Position numbers and translations under genes: made by a program
In this document: piece after piece, positions 20,198-28,886 of the stretch
How positions within the stretch are numbered: the first letter of the stretch is position 1
Layout of the letters: every line of letters begins with the position of its first letter
Source of the DNA: Kibdelosporangium philippinense
Lineage (GTDB): Bacteria; Actinomycetota; Actinomycetes; Mycobacteriales; Pseudonocardiaceae
NCBI RefSeq assembly: GCF_021390435.2
Contig: NZ_JAJVCN010000002.1
Location: 2,604,001 to 2,668,000 of the forward strand
DNA length: 64,000 nucleotides
Reading direction: 5' to 3'
The notes under the pieces: model-generated
Told to the model about the DNA's origin: nothing
The model's input: only the letters and a program-made list of their open reading frames with translations
The model's database searches: none

Positions 20198-20671
20198 GTG
20201 AAGATCACGACCTTGGACGGCACGGCCACCACGCTGGACGAGCTGACCGGAGGAAAGGTCGCACTGGTGGTGAACGTGGCCTCCAAGTGCGGGCTGACCC
20301 CGCAGTACACCGCGCTGGAGCAGCTGCAGAAGGAATATGGGTCGCGTGGGTTCACCGTGCTCGGCGTGCCGTGCAACCAGTTCGGCGGCCAGGAGCCGGG
20401 CACCGCCGAGGACATCGAGACATTCTGCTCAACCACGTACGGTGTGACGTTCCCGATGACCGAGAAACTCGAGGTCAACGGCCCCGGCAAGCACCCGCTG
20501 TACGCCGAGCTGACCGAGTTCGCTGACGAAGAGGGCAACGCGGGCGACGTGCAGTGGAACTTCGAGAAGTTCCTGCTTTCGGCCAAGGGTGAGGTCGTGG
20601 CGCGGTTCCGCCCGATGGTCACCCCGGAGGACCCGAAGATCCGCTCGGCCATCGAGTCGCAGCTGCGGTGA
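20198..20671 (+). CDS. Glutathione peroxidase family (thiol peroxidase, Gpx/BsaA)
   Basis: 157 residues from GTG 20198, chosen because GAGAGGAG ends 7 nt upstream; the longer upstream frame has no start support. The catalytic tetrad motifs are VASKCGLTPQY (peroxidatic C31), PCNQFGGQEPG (Gln) and VQWNFEKFLL (Trp/Asn). Actinomycetes lack glutathione, so electrons probably come from thioredoxin (family knowledge). It overlaps menC by 4 bp. Confidence 0.93.
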   Translation: MKITTLDGTATTLDELTGGKVALVVNVASKCGLTPQYTALEQLQKEYGSRGFTVLGVPCNQFGGQEPGTAEDIETFCSTTYGVTFPMTEKLEVNGPGKHPLYAELTEFADEEGNAGDVQWNFEKFLLSAKGEVVARFRPMVTPEDPKIRSAIESQLR

Positions 20672-21624
20672 GCCTCTTTTCCCGGTCCAGGGTCTATTCG
20701 ATCCCGATGCGCACCAAGTTCCGTGGCATCACGGTGCGTGAGGGCATGCTGCTCGAAGGACCGCTGGGCTGGGGCGAGTTCTGCCCGTTCACCGAGTACA
20801 GCGACGCCGAGGCAGCGTCATGGCTGGCCACCGCGGTGGAACAGTGCACAGGGGGCTGGCCCGCGCCCGTGCGCGACCGGATTCCCATCAACTGCACGGT
20901 TCCCGCGGTTGGCCCGGCGAAGGCGCACGAGATCGCGGCCGGTTCTGGTTGCCAGACGGCCAAAATCAAGGTCGCCGATCACGTGGATTCGCTCGCGGAA
21001 GATGTTGCCCGCGTCGAGGCGGTCCGGGATGCCTTGGGGCCGAACGGAAAGATCCGCGTCGACGCCAACGCGGTGTGGGATGTGGACACCGCCGTCACGC
21101 ACATTCGCGCTTTGGACAAGGCCGCTGGCGGTTTGGAGTACGTCGAGCAGCCGTGCCCGACGATTGAGGAACTCGCGTTGGTACGCAGGCGGGTCGACGT
21201 CCGGATCGCGGCTGATGAATCGATCCGGCGTGCCGAGGACCCGCTGAAAGTCGCGGTCGCGGGCGCTGCCGACATCGCCGTCATCAAGTGCACGCCATTA
21301 GGTGGCGTGCGACGGTCCCTTGAGGTCGCCGAGGCCGCCGGATTGCCGTGTGTCGTCTCGTCCGCGTTGGAAACAAGCATTGGGTTGGCGGCTCAGGTCG
21401 CGCTGGCGGCCGCGTTGCCGCAGCTGGATTTCGCGTGCGGACTGGGCACGTTGTCGTTGCTGACAGGCGACGTCGTGGACGACTCGTTGGTCCCGGTTGA
21501 CGGTTTCATCTCCGTGCGCGCCGCGGGGCCGCCCGTGCCAGGGCGGTTCGACGAGGCCGATCCGGAGCGCGTGGCCTGGTGGCAGGCGCGGCTCGACCGG
21601 GTGGAACGGTTCGTGATCGCCTGA
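20668..21624 (+). CDS. menC: o-Succinylbenzoate synthase (MenC), actinobacterial type
   Basis: 318 residues from a GTG overlapping the gpx stop. Enolase-superfamily barrel motifs are AKIKVAD (KxK), IRVDANAVWDV, LEYVEQPC, RIAADESIRR and VIKCTPLGGVRR. The short capping domain and the WGEFCPFTEYSDAEAASWL segment resemble actinobacterial MenC, which dehydrates SHCHC to o-succinylbenzoate in menaquinone synthesis. No other men genes are in the window, so N-acylamino acid racemase activity cannot be excluded, but MenC is favoured. Confidence 0.85.
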   Translation: MSLFSRSRVYSIPMRTKFRGITVREGMLLEGPLGWGEFCPFTEYSDAEAASWLATAVEQCTGGWPAPVRDRIPINCTVPAVGPAKAHEIAAGSGCQTAKIKVADHVDSLAEDVARVEAVRDALGPNGKIRVDANAVWDVDTAVTHIRALDKAAGGLEYVEQPCPTIEELALVRRRVDVRIAADESIRRAEDPLKVAVAGAADIAVIKCTPLGGVRRSLEVAEAAGLPCVVSSALETSIGLAAQVALAAALPQLDFACGLGTLSLLTGDVVDDSLVPVDGFISVRAAGPPVPGRFDEADPERVAWWQARLDRVERFVIA

Positions 21625-21684
21625 TTGAGTCAGGCGTAGTCGGCCGATTGGCGGTACCGTCCTTGCGACCGTAAGGAGGAAGCC

Positions 21685-22119
21685 GTGACCAAGGTGAGCG
21701 TTTCCGCCTCGATGCCAGTCAAACCGGCGAAGGCGTGGGTGACCGCGTCGGACCTGTCCCGGTTCGGCGAGTGGCTCGCGTTGCACGAGGGCTGGCGAGG
21801 CGATGTGCCAAGCGAGATCAAGACAGGCACAGTGCTGACATCCGTTGTGTCAGTGAAAGGCCTGCGTAACCGCATCACCTGGTCGGTCATCTCCTACGAC
21901 CCGCCGAACGGCATCACGCTGGCCGGCGAGGGCAAAGCAGGCGTGAAGGCGTTGCTGGAGCTGAAGTTGCGGCCGGACGGAGACGGCGCGACCGGCGAAC
22001 TCGACGTGGAGTTCACCGGTCCTGGGATGTTCGGGCCAATCTCGGCGGCGGTGGGCAAAACCCTCAAAGGCGACCTGCACAAGTCCCTGGAAAAGCTGGT
22101 CGAACTGACTAGTCACTGA
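21685..22119 (+). CDS. SRPBCC-fold protein, Rv0910-like
   Basis: 144 residues from GTG 21685 with AAGGAGGAAG upstream. The START/polyketide-cyclase pattern is clear: VSVSASMPVKPAKAWVTASDLSRFGEWLALHEGW at the start and VGKTLKGDLHKSLEKLVEL as the long C-terminal helix. It resembles mycobacterial Rv0910, described as the toxin of an Rv0909/Rv0910 pair, but no antitoxin gene is next to it, so a lipid- or ligand-binding role is more likely here. Its 3' end overlaps the convergent TVP38 gene by 11 bp. Confidence 0.8.
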   Translation: MTKVSVSASMPVKPAKAWVTASDLSRFGEWLALHEGWRGDVPSEIKTGTVLTSVVSVKGLRNRITWSVISYDPPNGITLAGEGKAGVKALLELKLRPDGDGATGELDVEFTGPGMFGPISAAVGKTLKGDLHKSLEKLVELTSH

Positions 22120-22786
22120 GTTCGGGCTGGACGCGGGCGCTCACCGGAGCGCTCGCGTCTTCGTCCTGCCTGCGTATGACCAGGTAGAGCCCCACGGCCC
22201 CGACCAGCGCACACGCGCCGGAAACGATGATCGCGGTCGGGTTGCTGAGCCCGGTGAGCGTGTCGCCGATCAGGACGGCGGCCGCCGTACCAGGCAAGCA
22301 CCCGATCACGGTCCCGGCGATGTAGGGCGCCATCCGCACGGACGAAACGCCGCAGCAGGTGTTCACGGGCCAAAACGGCAAAATAGGGATCAACCGCAGT
22401 GACGCCACTCCGAGCCAACCACCACGGCTGAGCTTCTGGTCGACCGTCCGTACGGCGGTTTTGTCCAAGTGCCGAGCGACCAGTCCGCGACCGACCCAAC
22501 GGGCAAGCACGAAGCCGAGGACCCCGCTGATGGTGGTCGCCGTCATCGCCACGAGCACGCCGAGCGCGGGGCCGAGCAGCAGGCCGGAGGCTAGGGAGAA
22601 CACTGTGCGCGGGATCGGCAGGAGTGTCGCGAAGATGTAGGTCAGGAACATCAACAGGGGAGCGGCGGCGCCCGCACCGAGCGCCCACGTCCGCACGTCG
22701 CTCGGCCCAGGGATGGGCAAGAGGAACGCGGCGGCTATCAACACCGCAAGCAGACCGACGGCCAGCGCGGTACGAACTCGCGGCAT
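22109..22786 (-). CDS. TVP38/TMEM64 (DedA-like) membrane protein
   Basis: 225 residues with about six hydrophobic segments. The VTT/SNARE-associated core is present: YIFATLLPIPRTVFSLASGLLLGPALGVLVA, GVLGFVLARWVGRG and LRLIPILPFWPVNTCCG, where the Arg/Pro re-entrant motifs characteristic of the family occur. Family members move phospholipids or polyprenyl lipids across membranes. It begins 4 bp after the phosphoribosyltransferase gene and is probably co-transcribed with it. Confidence 0.88.
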   Translation of the reverse strand: MPRVRTALAVGLLAVLIAAAFLLPIPGPSDVRTWALGAGAAAPLLMFLTYIFATLLPIPRTVFSLASGLLLGPALGVLVAMTATTISGVLGFVLARWVGRGLVARHLDKTAVRTVDQKLSRGGWLGVASLRLIPILPFWPVNTCCGVSSVRMAPYIAGTVIGCLPGTAAAVLIGDTLTGLSNPTAIIVSGACALVGAVGLYLVIRRQDEDASAPVSARVQPELSD

Positions 22787-22790
22787 GAGA

Positions 22791-23417
22791 TCAGTGTAGG
22801 GGCCCAGCCGCCAGAAGCTTCCGGACCTCCTCATCACTGACCTGACTGAAGTCCTTGTACGCCTGCCCAACCGCTCCGAACGGATCAGGCGTCGTCACGC
22901 ATACAACCTCGTCAACAATCCGTGTGAACGCCCGAGACGTGTACTCCGGCGCCGTCGGAACAGCGACAACAATCTTGCTCGGCCCACGCAGCCGCAATGC
23001 CTGCACAGCCGCCCGCATGCTCGCCCCGGTCGCGAGCCCGTCGTCCACCACAATGACGGTTTTGTCGCGTACCTCCAGCGGCGTCCGCCCGTAAGCCGCA
23101 TTGCGCCGCTCAAGTTCTTCCTGCTCCTGCCGGATGACGCGCTCGATCTCATGCTCAGGCACATGGTTCGCCACGTCCCAGTTCAGCACGATGTCACCGT
23201 CCGCGATCGCCCCCATTGCCAGCTCCTCGTGCCCCGGCACCCCAAGCTTGCGAACGAGCAGCAGGTCCATTGGCAGCTCCAAGCGGTCGGCGACGACGCG
23301 GGCGACCGGCACCCCACCCCTCGGTACCGCGAGAACAACCACGTCCGAGTGACCCCGATAGTGGTCAAGCTGGCCGGCCAGTCGCCCTCCGGCATCCGCC
23401 CGATCTCGAAACCGCAT
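22791..23417 (-). CDS. Phosphoribosyltransferase-fold protein
   Basis: 208 residues from ATG 23417; upstream codons run into the divergent patatin gene. The PRPP-binding loop is TVIVVDDGLATGASMRAAVQAL, and VVVLAVPRGGVPVARVVADRL supplies the N-terminal conserved part. It matches the stand-alone actinobacterial phosphoribosyltransferases related to Rv0571c, which are often found in stress regulons. The natural base acceptor is unknown. Confidence 0.88.
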   Translation of the reverse strand: MRFRDRADAGGRLAGQLDHYRGHSDVVVLAVPRGGVPVARVVADRLELPMDLLLVRKLGVPGHEELAMGAIADGDIVLNWDVANHVPEHEIERVIRQEQEELERRNAAYGRTPLEVRDKTVIVVDDGLATGASMRAAVQALRLRGPSKIVVAVPTAPEYTSRAFTRIVDEVVCVTTPDPFGAVGQAYKDFSQVSDEEVRKLLAAGPLH

Positions 23418-23445
23418 GGTCCCAGGTACCCGAACCTGTCTTCTT

Positions 23446-24321
23446 GTGAACAATGTCCTCGTGGACGAGATCGAACTGCCGAAGCCGGTTGCGTTTGTGC
23501 TGGGTGGAGGCGGCAGCCTCGGCGCAGGGCAGGTAGGGATGCTGCGGGCGCTCGCGGAGCGTTCGATCAAGCCCGACCTGGTCGTGGGCACCTCGGTCGG
23601 GTCGGTGAACGGTGCGCTGCTCGCATTGGACCCGGAGAACGCGCCGACCAGGCTCGAAGGAATTTGGCACCGGATGACGCGGGCGACGGTGTTCCCGGGT
23701 GGCCCGATCGCGCAGCTCAGGACCCTGCGTCAGCACCGAAATCACCTGTTCCCCAACACAGGCTTGGCCGAGATCCTCAGCACCGAGCTTGCTGGGGTGG
23801 ACAACTTTGATCACCTGACGTTGCCGTTCGGGGCGGTCGCGGTGGACGCGCTGACAGGCAAGGCCGTGCTGCTCAACTCTGGGCCATTGACGCCCGCGAT
23901 CCTGGCGAGCAGTGCGATCCCTGGCATCTACCCGCCCGTGTTCCACGACGGCCACGTGTTGTACGACGGTGGCGTGATCGCCAACGTGCCGATCAGGCAA
24001 GCGCTTGCTTTGGGCGCGAAGTCGGTGGTGATTCTCGATTGCGCGTTCCCCGGACACCTTCCCCGCGTGCCCGAGACGTTGGCGGACGCGGTGCTGTTCT
24101 GGGCGACGCTTGGGATGCGTAATCAGGCGGAGCTGGAGTCCGAGCGTGCGGCCTCGGAGGTCCCGGTCGTCTACCTGCCGGGCGCGCCGGTCAAAGCAGT
24201 GACACCACTGGATTTCGGGCACACCGCGGAATTGATTTCGAACGCGTATTCCGGATCGCGTGATTTCCTCTCCGCGATCACCATAACCGGCCCAGGGCTT
24301 TACGGGCCTGGCTCCGAGTAA
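23446..24321 (+). CDS. Patatin-like phospholipase (RssA/YchK type)
   Basis: About 291 residues. The oxyanion loop GGGGSLGAGQVGML, nucleophile elbow GTSVGSVNG and catalytic Asp in YDGGVIANVP form the Ser-Asp dyad. It probably hydrolyses phospholipid or lysophospholipid acyl esters. The start is uncertain: ATG 23416 overlaps the divergent gene's start, while GTG 23446 and GTG 23461 have no clear ribosome binding site, so it may be leaderless. The 3' end overlaps the convergent DUF309 gene by 22 bp. Confidence 0.88.
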   Translation: MNNVLVDEIELPKPVAFVLGGGGSLGAGQVGMLRALAERSIKPDLVVGTSVGSVNGALLALDPENAPTRLEGIWHRMTRATVFPGGPIAQLRTLRQHRNHLFPNTGLAEILSTELAGVDNFDHLTLPFGAVAVDALTGKAVLLNSGPLTPAILASSAIPGIYPPVFHDGHVLYDGGVIANVPIRQALALGAKSVVILDCAFPGHLPRVPETLADAVLFWATLGMRNQAELESERAASEVPVVYLPGAPVKAVTPLDFGHTAELISNAYSGSRDFLSAITITGPGLYGPGSE

Positions 24322-24743
24322 AGCCTCGGCACACCTTCCGGATTCTCAGCCCAACGCAACAACCCCTGGATATCGATGCCGTAGGGCGGGTTGACCTCGT
24401 ACGGCCAGATGTTGCTAACACCCCTTGTGATCAACGCCTCCGCGCCTGTCTCGTTGCCCCGCGCGGCGTGCGTCATGCCGACCGCGATCTGGGCCAAACC
24501 TCGCCACAACGCGCGCTCAGGTTCGTCGGCTCCCTTCCATGCGTCCTCGAACACCTCGTGCGCGTGGAAAGGCTTGCCGTCGTCAAGGAGTTTCTGCGCC
24601 TCACGCAGGGTTTCCGCAGGTGAGCGACTGATGCCTTCCGGCTGCCGCTCAACACCCTCGGCCCCGTACGGCAACGGTCGGCCCAATCCGTCGCGTGGCC
24701 TGGCGTTTCGTGCTCGTCCGTCCGGATCCCGATCTCGACCCAT
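24300..24743 (-). CDS. DUF309 domain protein
   Basis: 147 residues. The DUF309 signature is DDGKPFHAHEVFEDAWKGADEPERALWRGLAQIAVGMTHAARGN, whose helices carry conserved His and Glu residues suggestive of a metal site. The N-terminal 40 residues are charged and probably disordered. The family has no established function. Confidence 0.85.
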   Translation of the reverse strand: MGRDRDPDGRARNARPRDGLGRPLPYGAEGVERQPEGISRSPAETLREAQKLLDDGKPFHAHEVFEDAWKGADEPERALWRGLAQIAVGMTHAARGNETGAEALITRGVSNIWPYEVNPPYGIDIQGLLRWAENPEGVPRLYSEPGP

Positions 24744-24786
24744 ACCTCAATCTTGCCACCGGATCCACGGCCCCCCGGATTGCAGA

Positions 24787-25134
24787 TCATGGTGGCTCGA
24801 CGTTGACCCAGCAGAGTTTGGTCAGCTTGGCGAGAAGGGCGTCCTGTCCCGTTGGCCACTGTGGCGCGCAACAGCCGAGGCATTGGCCCAGGCCGAGGGC
24901 TTGTGCGTCCACCCAGTGGATGGGTGTTGGTTGCGATGGTTCTCGGTCTCGGCGGGCGTATCTCCTTTGTCCTTCACGCAAAAGGTCGCAGTTCCGGTCG
25001 TTGTGGAACACCTGTCCGTATCGGATTCGGTAGCCCGTTTTGTTCACTCCGCGCGGTGGCGGTTTGCAGTTCGCGCATTGTCCTTTCGGTAGTTCGTGCA
25101 GGCAGTAGTCATCGTCGGTGATTTCCCCCGTCAT
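24787..25134 (-). CDS. Small Cys-rich conserved hypothetical protein
   Basis: 115 residues. CLHELPKGQCANCKPPPRG (two Cys pairs) and a C-terminal QCLGCCAPQ could bind zinc; YGQVFHNDRNCDLLREGQRRY contains an H-x5-C pair. It belongs to a common actinobacterial family of unknown function with the same CLH-x4-QC opening. It is separated by 43 bp from DUF309 and shares its orientation. Confidence 0.65.
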   Translation of the reverse strand: MTGEITDDDYCLHELPKGQCANCKPPPRGVNKTGYRIRYGQVFHNDRNCDLLREGQRRYARRDREPSQPTPIHWVDAQALGLGQCLGCCAPQWPTGQDALLAKLTKLCWVNVEPP

Positions 25135-25197
25135 GCCTTCGACGCTAGGTCGCCGGCAACCGCCACGGCCGATTTGTCGCCCGAAGTGGGACCCCGG

Positions 25198-25459
25198 TTA
25201 CCGACTGTCATCCAGGTCGATCCATGTCACCTGCAGTACGTCGACGCGGTCTTGGTCCGCCAGCAGCAGATACGTGATCAGCCCTCGACCGTTGCCGAAG
25301 GTCGCCTGGTAGATCCCACCGGTCGGATTTTCCGCGTTGAGCGGCCTCCCGCGCTCAGGCACCAGCGAGAGCACTTCGCACCATTGCTGCGATTCCGTCA
25401 GTTGGGAGTGCGATGGTCTGGGCGCGCACATCCGCATCGATGCTGAGGATGTGGGCCAC
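25198..25459 (-). pseudogene. Frameshifted RelE-like toxin remnant
   Basis: The downstream frame (25437-25198) reads ENPTGGIYQATFGNGRGLITYLLLADQDRVDVLQVTWIDLD, like the C-terminal half of small RelE/ParE-type toxins. The upstream frame from GTG 25459 reads AHILSIDADVRAQTIALPT, like their N-terminal half, and then stops. A single frameshift near 25375-25400 would join them. It follows the DUF6247-like antitoxin remnant in the same orientation, the usual order for such pairs. Confidence 0.55.
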
Positions 25460-25497
25460 GAAGAAGTAGTCCTGCCTAAGGGCTGGCTGTAAACGAT

Positions 25498-25705
25498 CTA
25501 CAGACCCAGTTCTTTGCGCAGGTCCTCCCAGGATGAACTGCCTGGGCGAGGTTTACCGGTCTGTCGGATCTCCGCGGCGGCCGTGAGCATCTGCCGTTGT
25601 TTGTCCGGGTCTTGCTCGGTCAACAACGCCATTCGCCGCCACACAGCCAGCACACGATGCAGTTCGTCCAGCCGTAAAGTCCGGCGGACGGCAACGACAT
25701 GCCTC
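25498..25705 (-). pseudogene. Truncated DUF6247-like antitoxin remnant
   Basis: The frame ending at 25498 reads LRLDELHRVLAVWRRMALL then KQRQMLTAAAEIRQTGKP and SSWEDLRKELGL. It resembles the C-terminal two thirds of DUF6247-type antitoxins. No start codon with a ribosome binding site precedes the conserved part, and upstream in-frame sequence is simply the other frame of the Gfo/Idh gene, so the N-terminus seems lost at the junction near 25705. Confidence 0.5.
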
Positions 25706-26698
25706 TCAGTGGGATGAATCGAGGGCTGATTCGATGATCTCGAGGGTGGCGATGGCGGATTCGGGGGCGACTGGAACGGGGGAGCCATCACGCAAAGCGG
25801 ACACCATGGCGGCATAGAAGTATTGGTACGAACCAGGCTTCGTCTCCACCGGCGACGTTTCACCTGCCACACCAAGCAAACCCCAGGCTTCCGGCGGCTC
25901 GACGCCCCACCCAGATGACCCTGGCACGCAACCCGCGCGAAGAGCCGCCTCCTGCACATCCAGGCCGTACTTCACGTAAGCCGACGAAGATCCAAGAACG
26001 CGGAAACGGGGACCGGGCTGTGCGGCCAAAGTACTGGAGGCCAAATGGGACACCATGCCGGATTCGTGCGTCAACGCCAGGAAGAAATCATCGTCGACCT
26101 CGACGCCCGGCCGTTGCTTGGTCACCTCCGAGTACACCGACCGTACCGGGCCGAAGAGTTGCAGGGCCTGGTCGATCAGGTGTGCCCCAAGGTCGAACAG
26201 CACTCCGCCTGCCTCGGCACGGGAAGGCAGCTCTTTCCACGTGTCCTTCGGGGTTGGACGCCAGCGGTCGAAGTGCGACTCGAATCGCAGGACCTTGCCC
26301 AACGCTCCTGAGCGGATCAGGTGTTTCACCGTCAGGAAATCTCCGTCCCAGCGGCGGTTCTGGAAGACCGTGATGGGGACATCGCGGGACGAGGCCAGCG
26401 AAGTCAGGGCGCGAGCTTCCTCAACCGAGGCTGCGAAAGGCTTGTCGACCACCACCGGCACGCCGGCGAGTACCGCCTCCGTCGCCAGGGGGACGTGGGT
26501 TCGGTTGGGGGAGGCGATCACGACCAGGTCGTGGTCTTCCCACAGCTGGTCGGGCCGGTCCAGCCTGCGCACGCCGTCCGGCACTTCGCGGGAGGTGACC
26601 ACGGAACGCAAGGTCAGCCCCGGGGTCGCGGTGATCAGCGGGGCGTGGAAGAACGCACCCGCCGTGCCGTATCCGATCAATCCGACGCGCAAGGTCAT
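25706..26698 (-). CDS. Gfo/Idh/MocA family NAD(P)-dependent oxidoreductase
   Basis: 330 residues. The Rossmann start is LRVGLIGYGTAGAFFHAPLI; VVVDKPFAASVEEARAL is the EKP-type motif with the catalytic Lys; GGVLFDLGAHLIDQALQLFG holds the conserved Asp/His. The family oxidises or reduces sugars and inositols. It diverges from the MFS exporter and its 3' end abuts a decayed toxin-antitoxin remnant. Confidence 0.92.
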   Translation of the reverse strand: MTLRVGLIGYGTAGAFFHAPLITATPGLTLRSVVTSREVPDGVRRLDRPDQLWEDHDLVVIASPNRTHVPLATEAVLAGVPVVVDKPFAASVEEARALTSLASSRDVPITVFQNRRWDGDFLTVKHLIRSGALGKVLRFESHFDRWRPTPKDTWKELPSRAEAGGVLFDLGAHLIDQALQLFGPVRSVYSEVTKQRPGVEVDDDFFLALTHESGMVSHLASSTLAAQPGPRFRVLGSSSAYVKYGLDVQEAALRAGCVPGSSGWGVEPPEAWGLLGVAGETSPVETKPGSYQYFYAAMVSALRDGSPVPVAPESAIATLEIIESALDSSH

Positions 26699-26769
26699 GC
26701 CGTCAACCTACCGAGTCGCGGCACGCTTCGATCAGACCTAGTCTGCGACTGTCCACACAGGAGGGCTGG

Positions 26770-28782
26770 ATGGCAGACGCTGAGGCAGCGACCGTCGGCC
26801 GCGGGGCGCGCAACGCGATCGTCGCGGCGATCATGCTCGGGATGCTGCTGGCGTCCCTCGACCAGACCATTGTGGCGACGGCGTTGCCGACGATCGTCAG
26901 CGACCTTGGCGGCGGCAACCACCTTTCCTGGGTGGTCACGTCGTATCTGCTCGCTGAGACGATCATGACCGCGCTCATCGGCAAGTTCGGTGATCTCTAC
27001 GGCCGCAAGCGGATGTTCCTTGCCAGCGTCGTGCTGTTCATGATCGGCTCGTTCTTCGCGGGTTGGGCCGACTCGATGACCTGGCTGATCGCCTCGCGCG
27101 CGGTGCAGGGGCTTGGTGCGGGTGGTCTGCTGGTCACGGCGACGGCGGTGATCGCGGACGTTGTGCCGTTGAGCGAGCGGGGCAAGTACCAGGGTGCGCT
27201 GGCGTCCGTTTTCGGTGTTTCGACGGTGGTCGGGCCGCTGCTCGGCGGCCTCTTCGTCGACCACCTGAGCTGGCGGTGGGCGTTCTACATCAACCTGCCG
27301 CTCGGCGTGCTCGTGCTCATCGTCACGGTCATCTCGATGCCGACGGTCAAGGCCGCGCTTCGGCCGAAGGTCGACTACCTGGGCATTCTGCTGATCGGGT
27401 TGGCCGCGTCCGGTTTGACACTGGTCACGAGCTGGGGCGGGACCGAATATCCGTGGGGCTCGTCGACCATCATCCTGATGGCTATCGGATCGGTCATCGC
27501 GCTTGCGCTGTTCGTGGTTGTCGAGATGCGGGCCGCGGAGCCGATGCTGCCGATGCGGCTGTTCCGAAGTCCGGTCTTCACCGTGTCGAGCATCCTCAGC
27601 TTCATCGTCGGGTTCGCGATGCTCGGCGGTGTCACGTACCTGCCGACATATCTGCAGTACGTCAAGGGCGAGTCCGCGACCGGCTCCGGGCTGCGGATGC
27701 TTCCGCTGGTGGTCGGGCTACTGGTCGCGGCCATGATCACCGGCCAGGTGATCAGCAAAACCGGCCGGTACCGGGCGTTCCCGATCTTCGGGTCGCTGCT
27801 GATCTCCGGCGGGCTTGTGCTGCTCTCGCTGATGGACGCCGACAGCACCTTCTGGACCATCTCCGGATACATGCTGGTACTGGGCCTCGGCGTCGGCCTT
27901 GTCATGCCTGTGCCGACCGTTGTCGTGCAGAGCACCAGCCATTACAACGACCTGGGCGTCGCGACTTCTGGCGTGAGTTTCCTGCGTACGCTCGGAAGTT
28001 CCTTTGGTGTGGCGATTTTCGGCACGATCTATGCCAACCAGTTGCCGCAACACCTGAATCCGGTGACTCCGCCAGGCATCGATCCGCGATTGGTGTTGAA
28101 CGTCAATGGCGTGCACGCGTTGCCGCAAGCAGTGAAAGAGCCAGTTGTTCAGGCCTATGTGGACACTTTGCAGACGATGTTCCTCGCGGCGGCGCCTGTT
28201 GGCCTGCTCGCCTTTGTTGTTGCCTTGTTCCTGAAGGAAGTTCCGCTCAGGGACACCGCGAGGGTTGTCGCTGCTGGCAACACCGGCGTGGGGGAGAGCT
28301 TCGCACCGCCCGCTTCCAGCGACTCCAATGTGGAGCTGGAAAAGCTCATCGCCATGGTCGTGAGCAAGCAGAAAACCGATCCGCGGCCGGAGATGCTGGC
28401 CGCATCCGGTGTGCCGCTGAATTACGCGCAGGCGTGGATGCTGGTTCGCATTTTCAAGCACAGCGTTGACGATGGCGATGCCACGCTGCACGAGATCGCC
28501 GAACACACCAAAGTGCCCGCTGGGATCTTCCAACCTGTTGCGCGGCAACTGGTCGAGGTTGGGTACGTGGCCGAAGCCGAAGGGCACTACCGTTTCACAC
28601 CAGCAGGGACGGAAGCGTTCGCGCAGTTGATCGGCGCCGCGCGGGCCTGGCTGCTGAAACGGCTTGAGGACTGGCATGAGGATGGCGATCTCAAGTTCGC
28701 GGAGGCTGTCGAGCAGATGGCCGAGAAGCTGATCGCCAGCAGCCGCGACCTGTCAACAGGCAAGCACGCGGCCCGCGTCTGA
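26770..28782 (+). CDS. DHA2-family (EmrB/QacA) 14-TM exporter with C-terminal winged helix
   Basis: 670 residues. MFS motifs are LDQTIVATALPTIVSDL (motif D1) and GKFGDLYGRKRMFL (motif A), with about 14 transmembrane segments to residue 490. A cytosolic tail of about 150 residues follows. It reads like a MarR-type winged helix: YAQAWMLVRIFKHSVDDGDATLHEIAEHTKVPAGIFQPVARQLVEVGYVAEAEGHYRFTPAG. Drug/proton antiport is the family role. The fused domain may sense ligand or regulate transport. AGGAGG lies 7 nt before the ATG. Confidence 0.9.
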   Translation: MADAEAATVGRGARNAIVAAIMLGMLLASLDQTIVATALPTIVSDLGGGNHLSWVVTSYLLAETIMTALIGKFGDLYGRKRMFLASVVLFMIGSFFAGWADSMTWLIASRAVQGLGAGGLLVTATAVIADVVPLSERGKYQGALASVFGVSTVVGPLLGGLFVDHLSWRWAFYINLPLGVLVLIVTVISMPTVKAALRPKVDYLGILLIGLAASGLTLVTSWGGTEYPWGSSTIILMAIGSVIALALFVVVEMRAAEPMLPMRLFRSPVFTVSSILSFIVGFAMLGGVTYLPTYLQYVKGESATGSGLRMLPLVVGLLVAAMITGQVISKTGRYRAFPIFGSLLISGGLVLLSLMDADSTFWTISGYMLVLGLGVGLVMPVPTVVVQSTSHYNDLGVATSGVSFLRTLGSSFGVAIFGTIYANQLPQHLNPVTPPGIDPRLVLNVNGVHALPQAVKEPVVQAYVDTLQTMFLAAAPVGLLAFVVALFLKEVPLRDTARVVAAGNTGVGESFAPPASSDSNVELEKLIAMVVSKQKTDPRPEMLAASGVPLNYAQAWMLVRIFKHSVDDGDATLHEIAEHTKVPAGIFQPVARQLVEVGYVAEAEGHYRFTPAGTEAFAQLIGAARAWLLKRLEDWHEDGDLKFAEAVEQMAEKLIASSRDLSTGKHAARV

Positions 28783-28788
28783 AGAAGA

Positions 28789-28834
28789 CTCGTGAGTGGT
28801 TAGCAAGGTTAGAACACGGATAACCACTCACGAG
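28789..28834 (+). terminator. Palindromic repeat family A (copy 2), probable terminator
   Basis: CTCGTGAGTGGTTA (28789-28802) pairs perfectly with TAACCACTCACGAG (28821-28834) around an 18-nt loop, and a five-T run follows at 28839-28843. It sits between the convergent MFS and GH92 genes, where a bidirectional terminator is expected. The 42-nt core matches the element at 2305-2346 in arms and in the central GTTAGAAC. Confidence 0.8.
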
Positions 28835-28886
28835 GGTCTTTTTGGGTGCCCGGGTGGGACGGCGGGCCCACCCGGACAGCTCTTCT

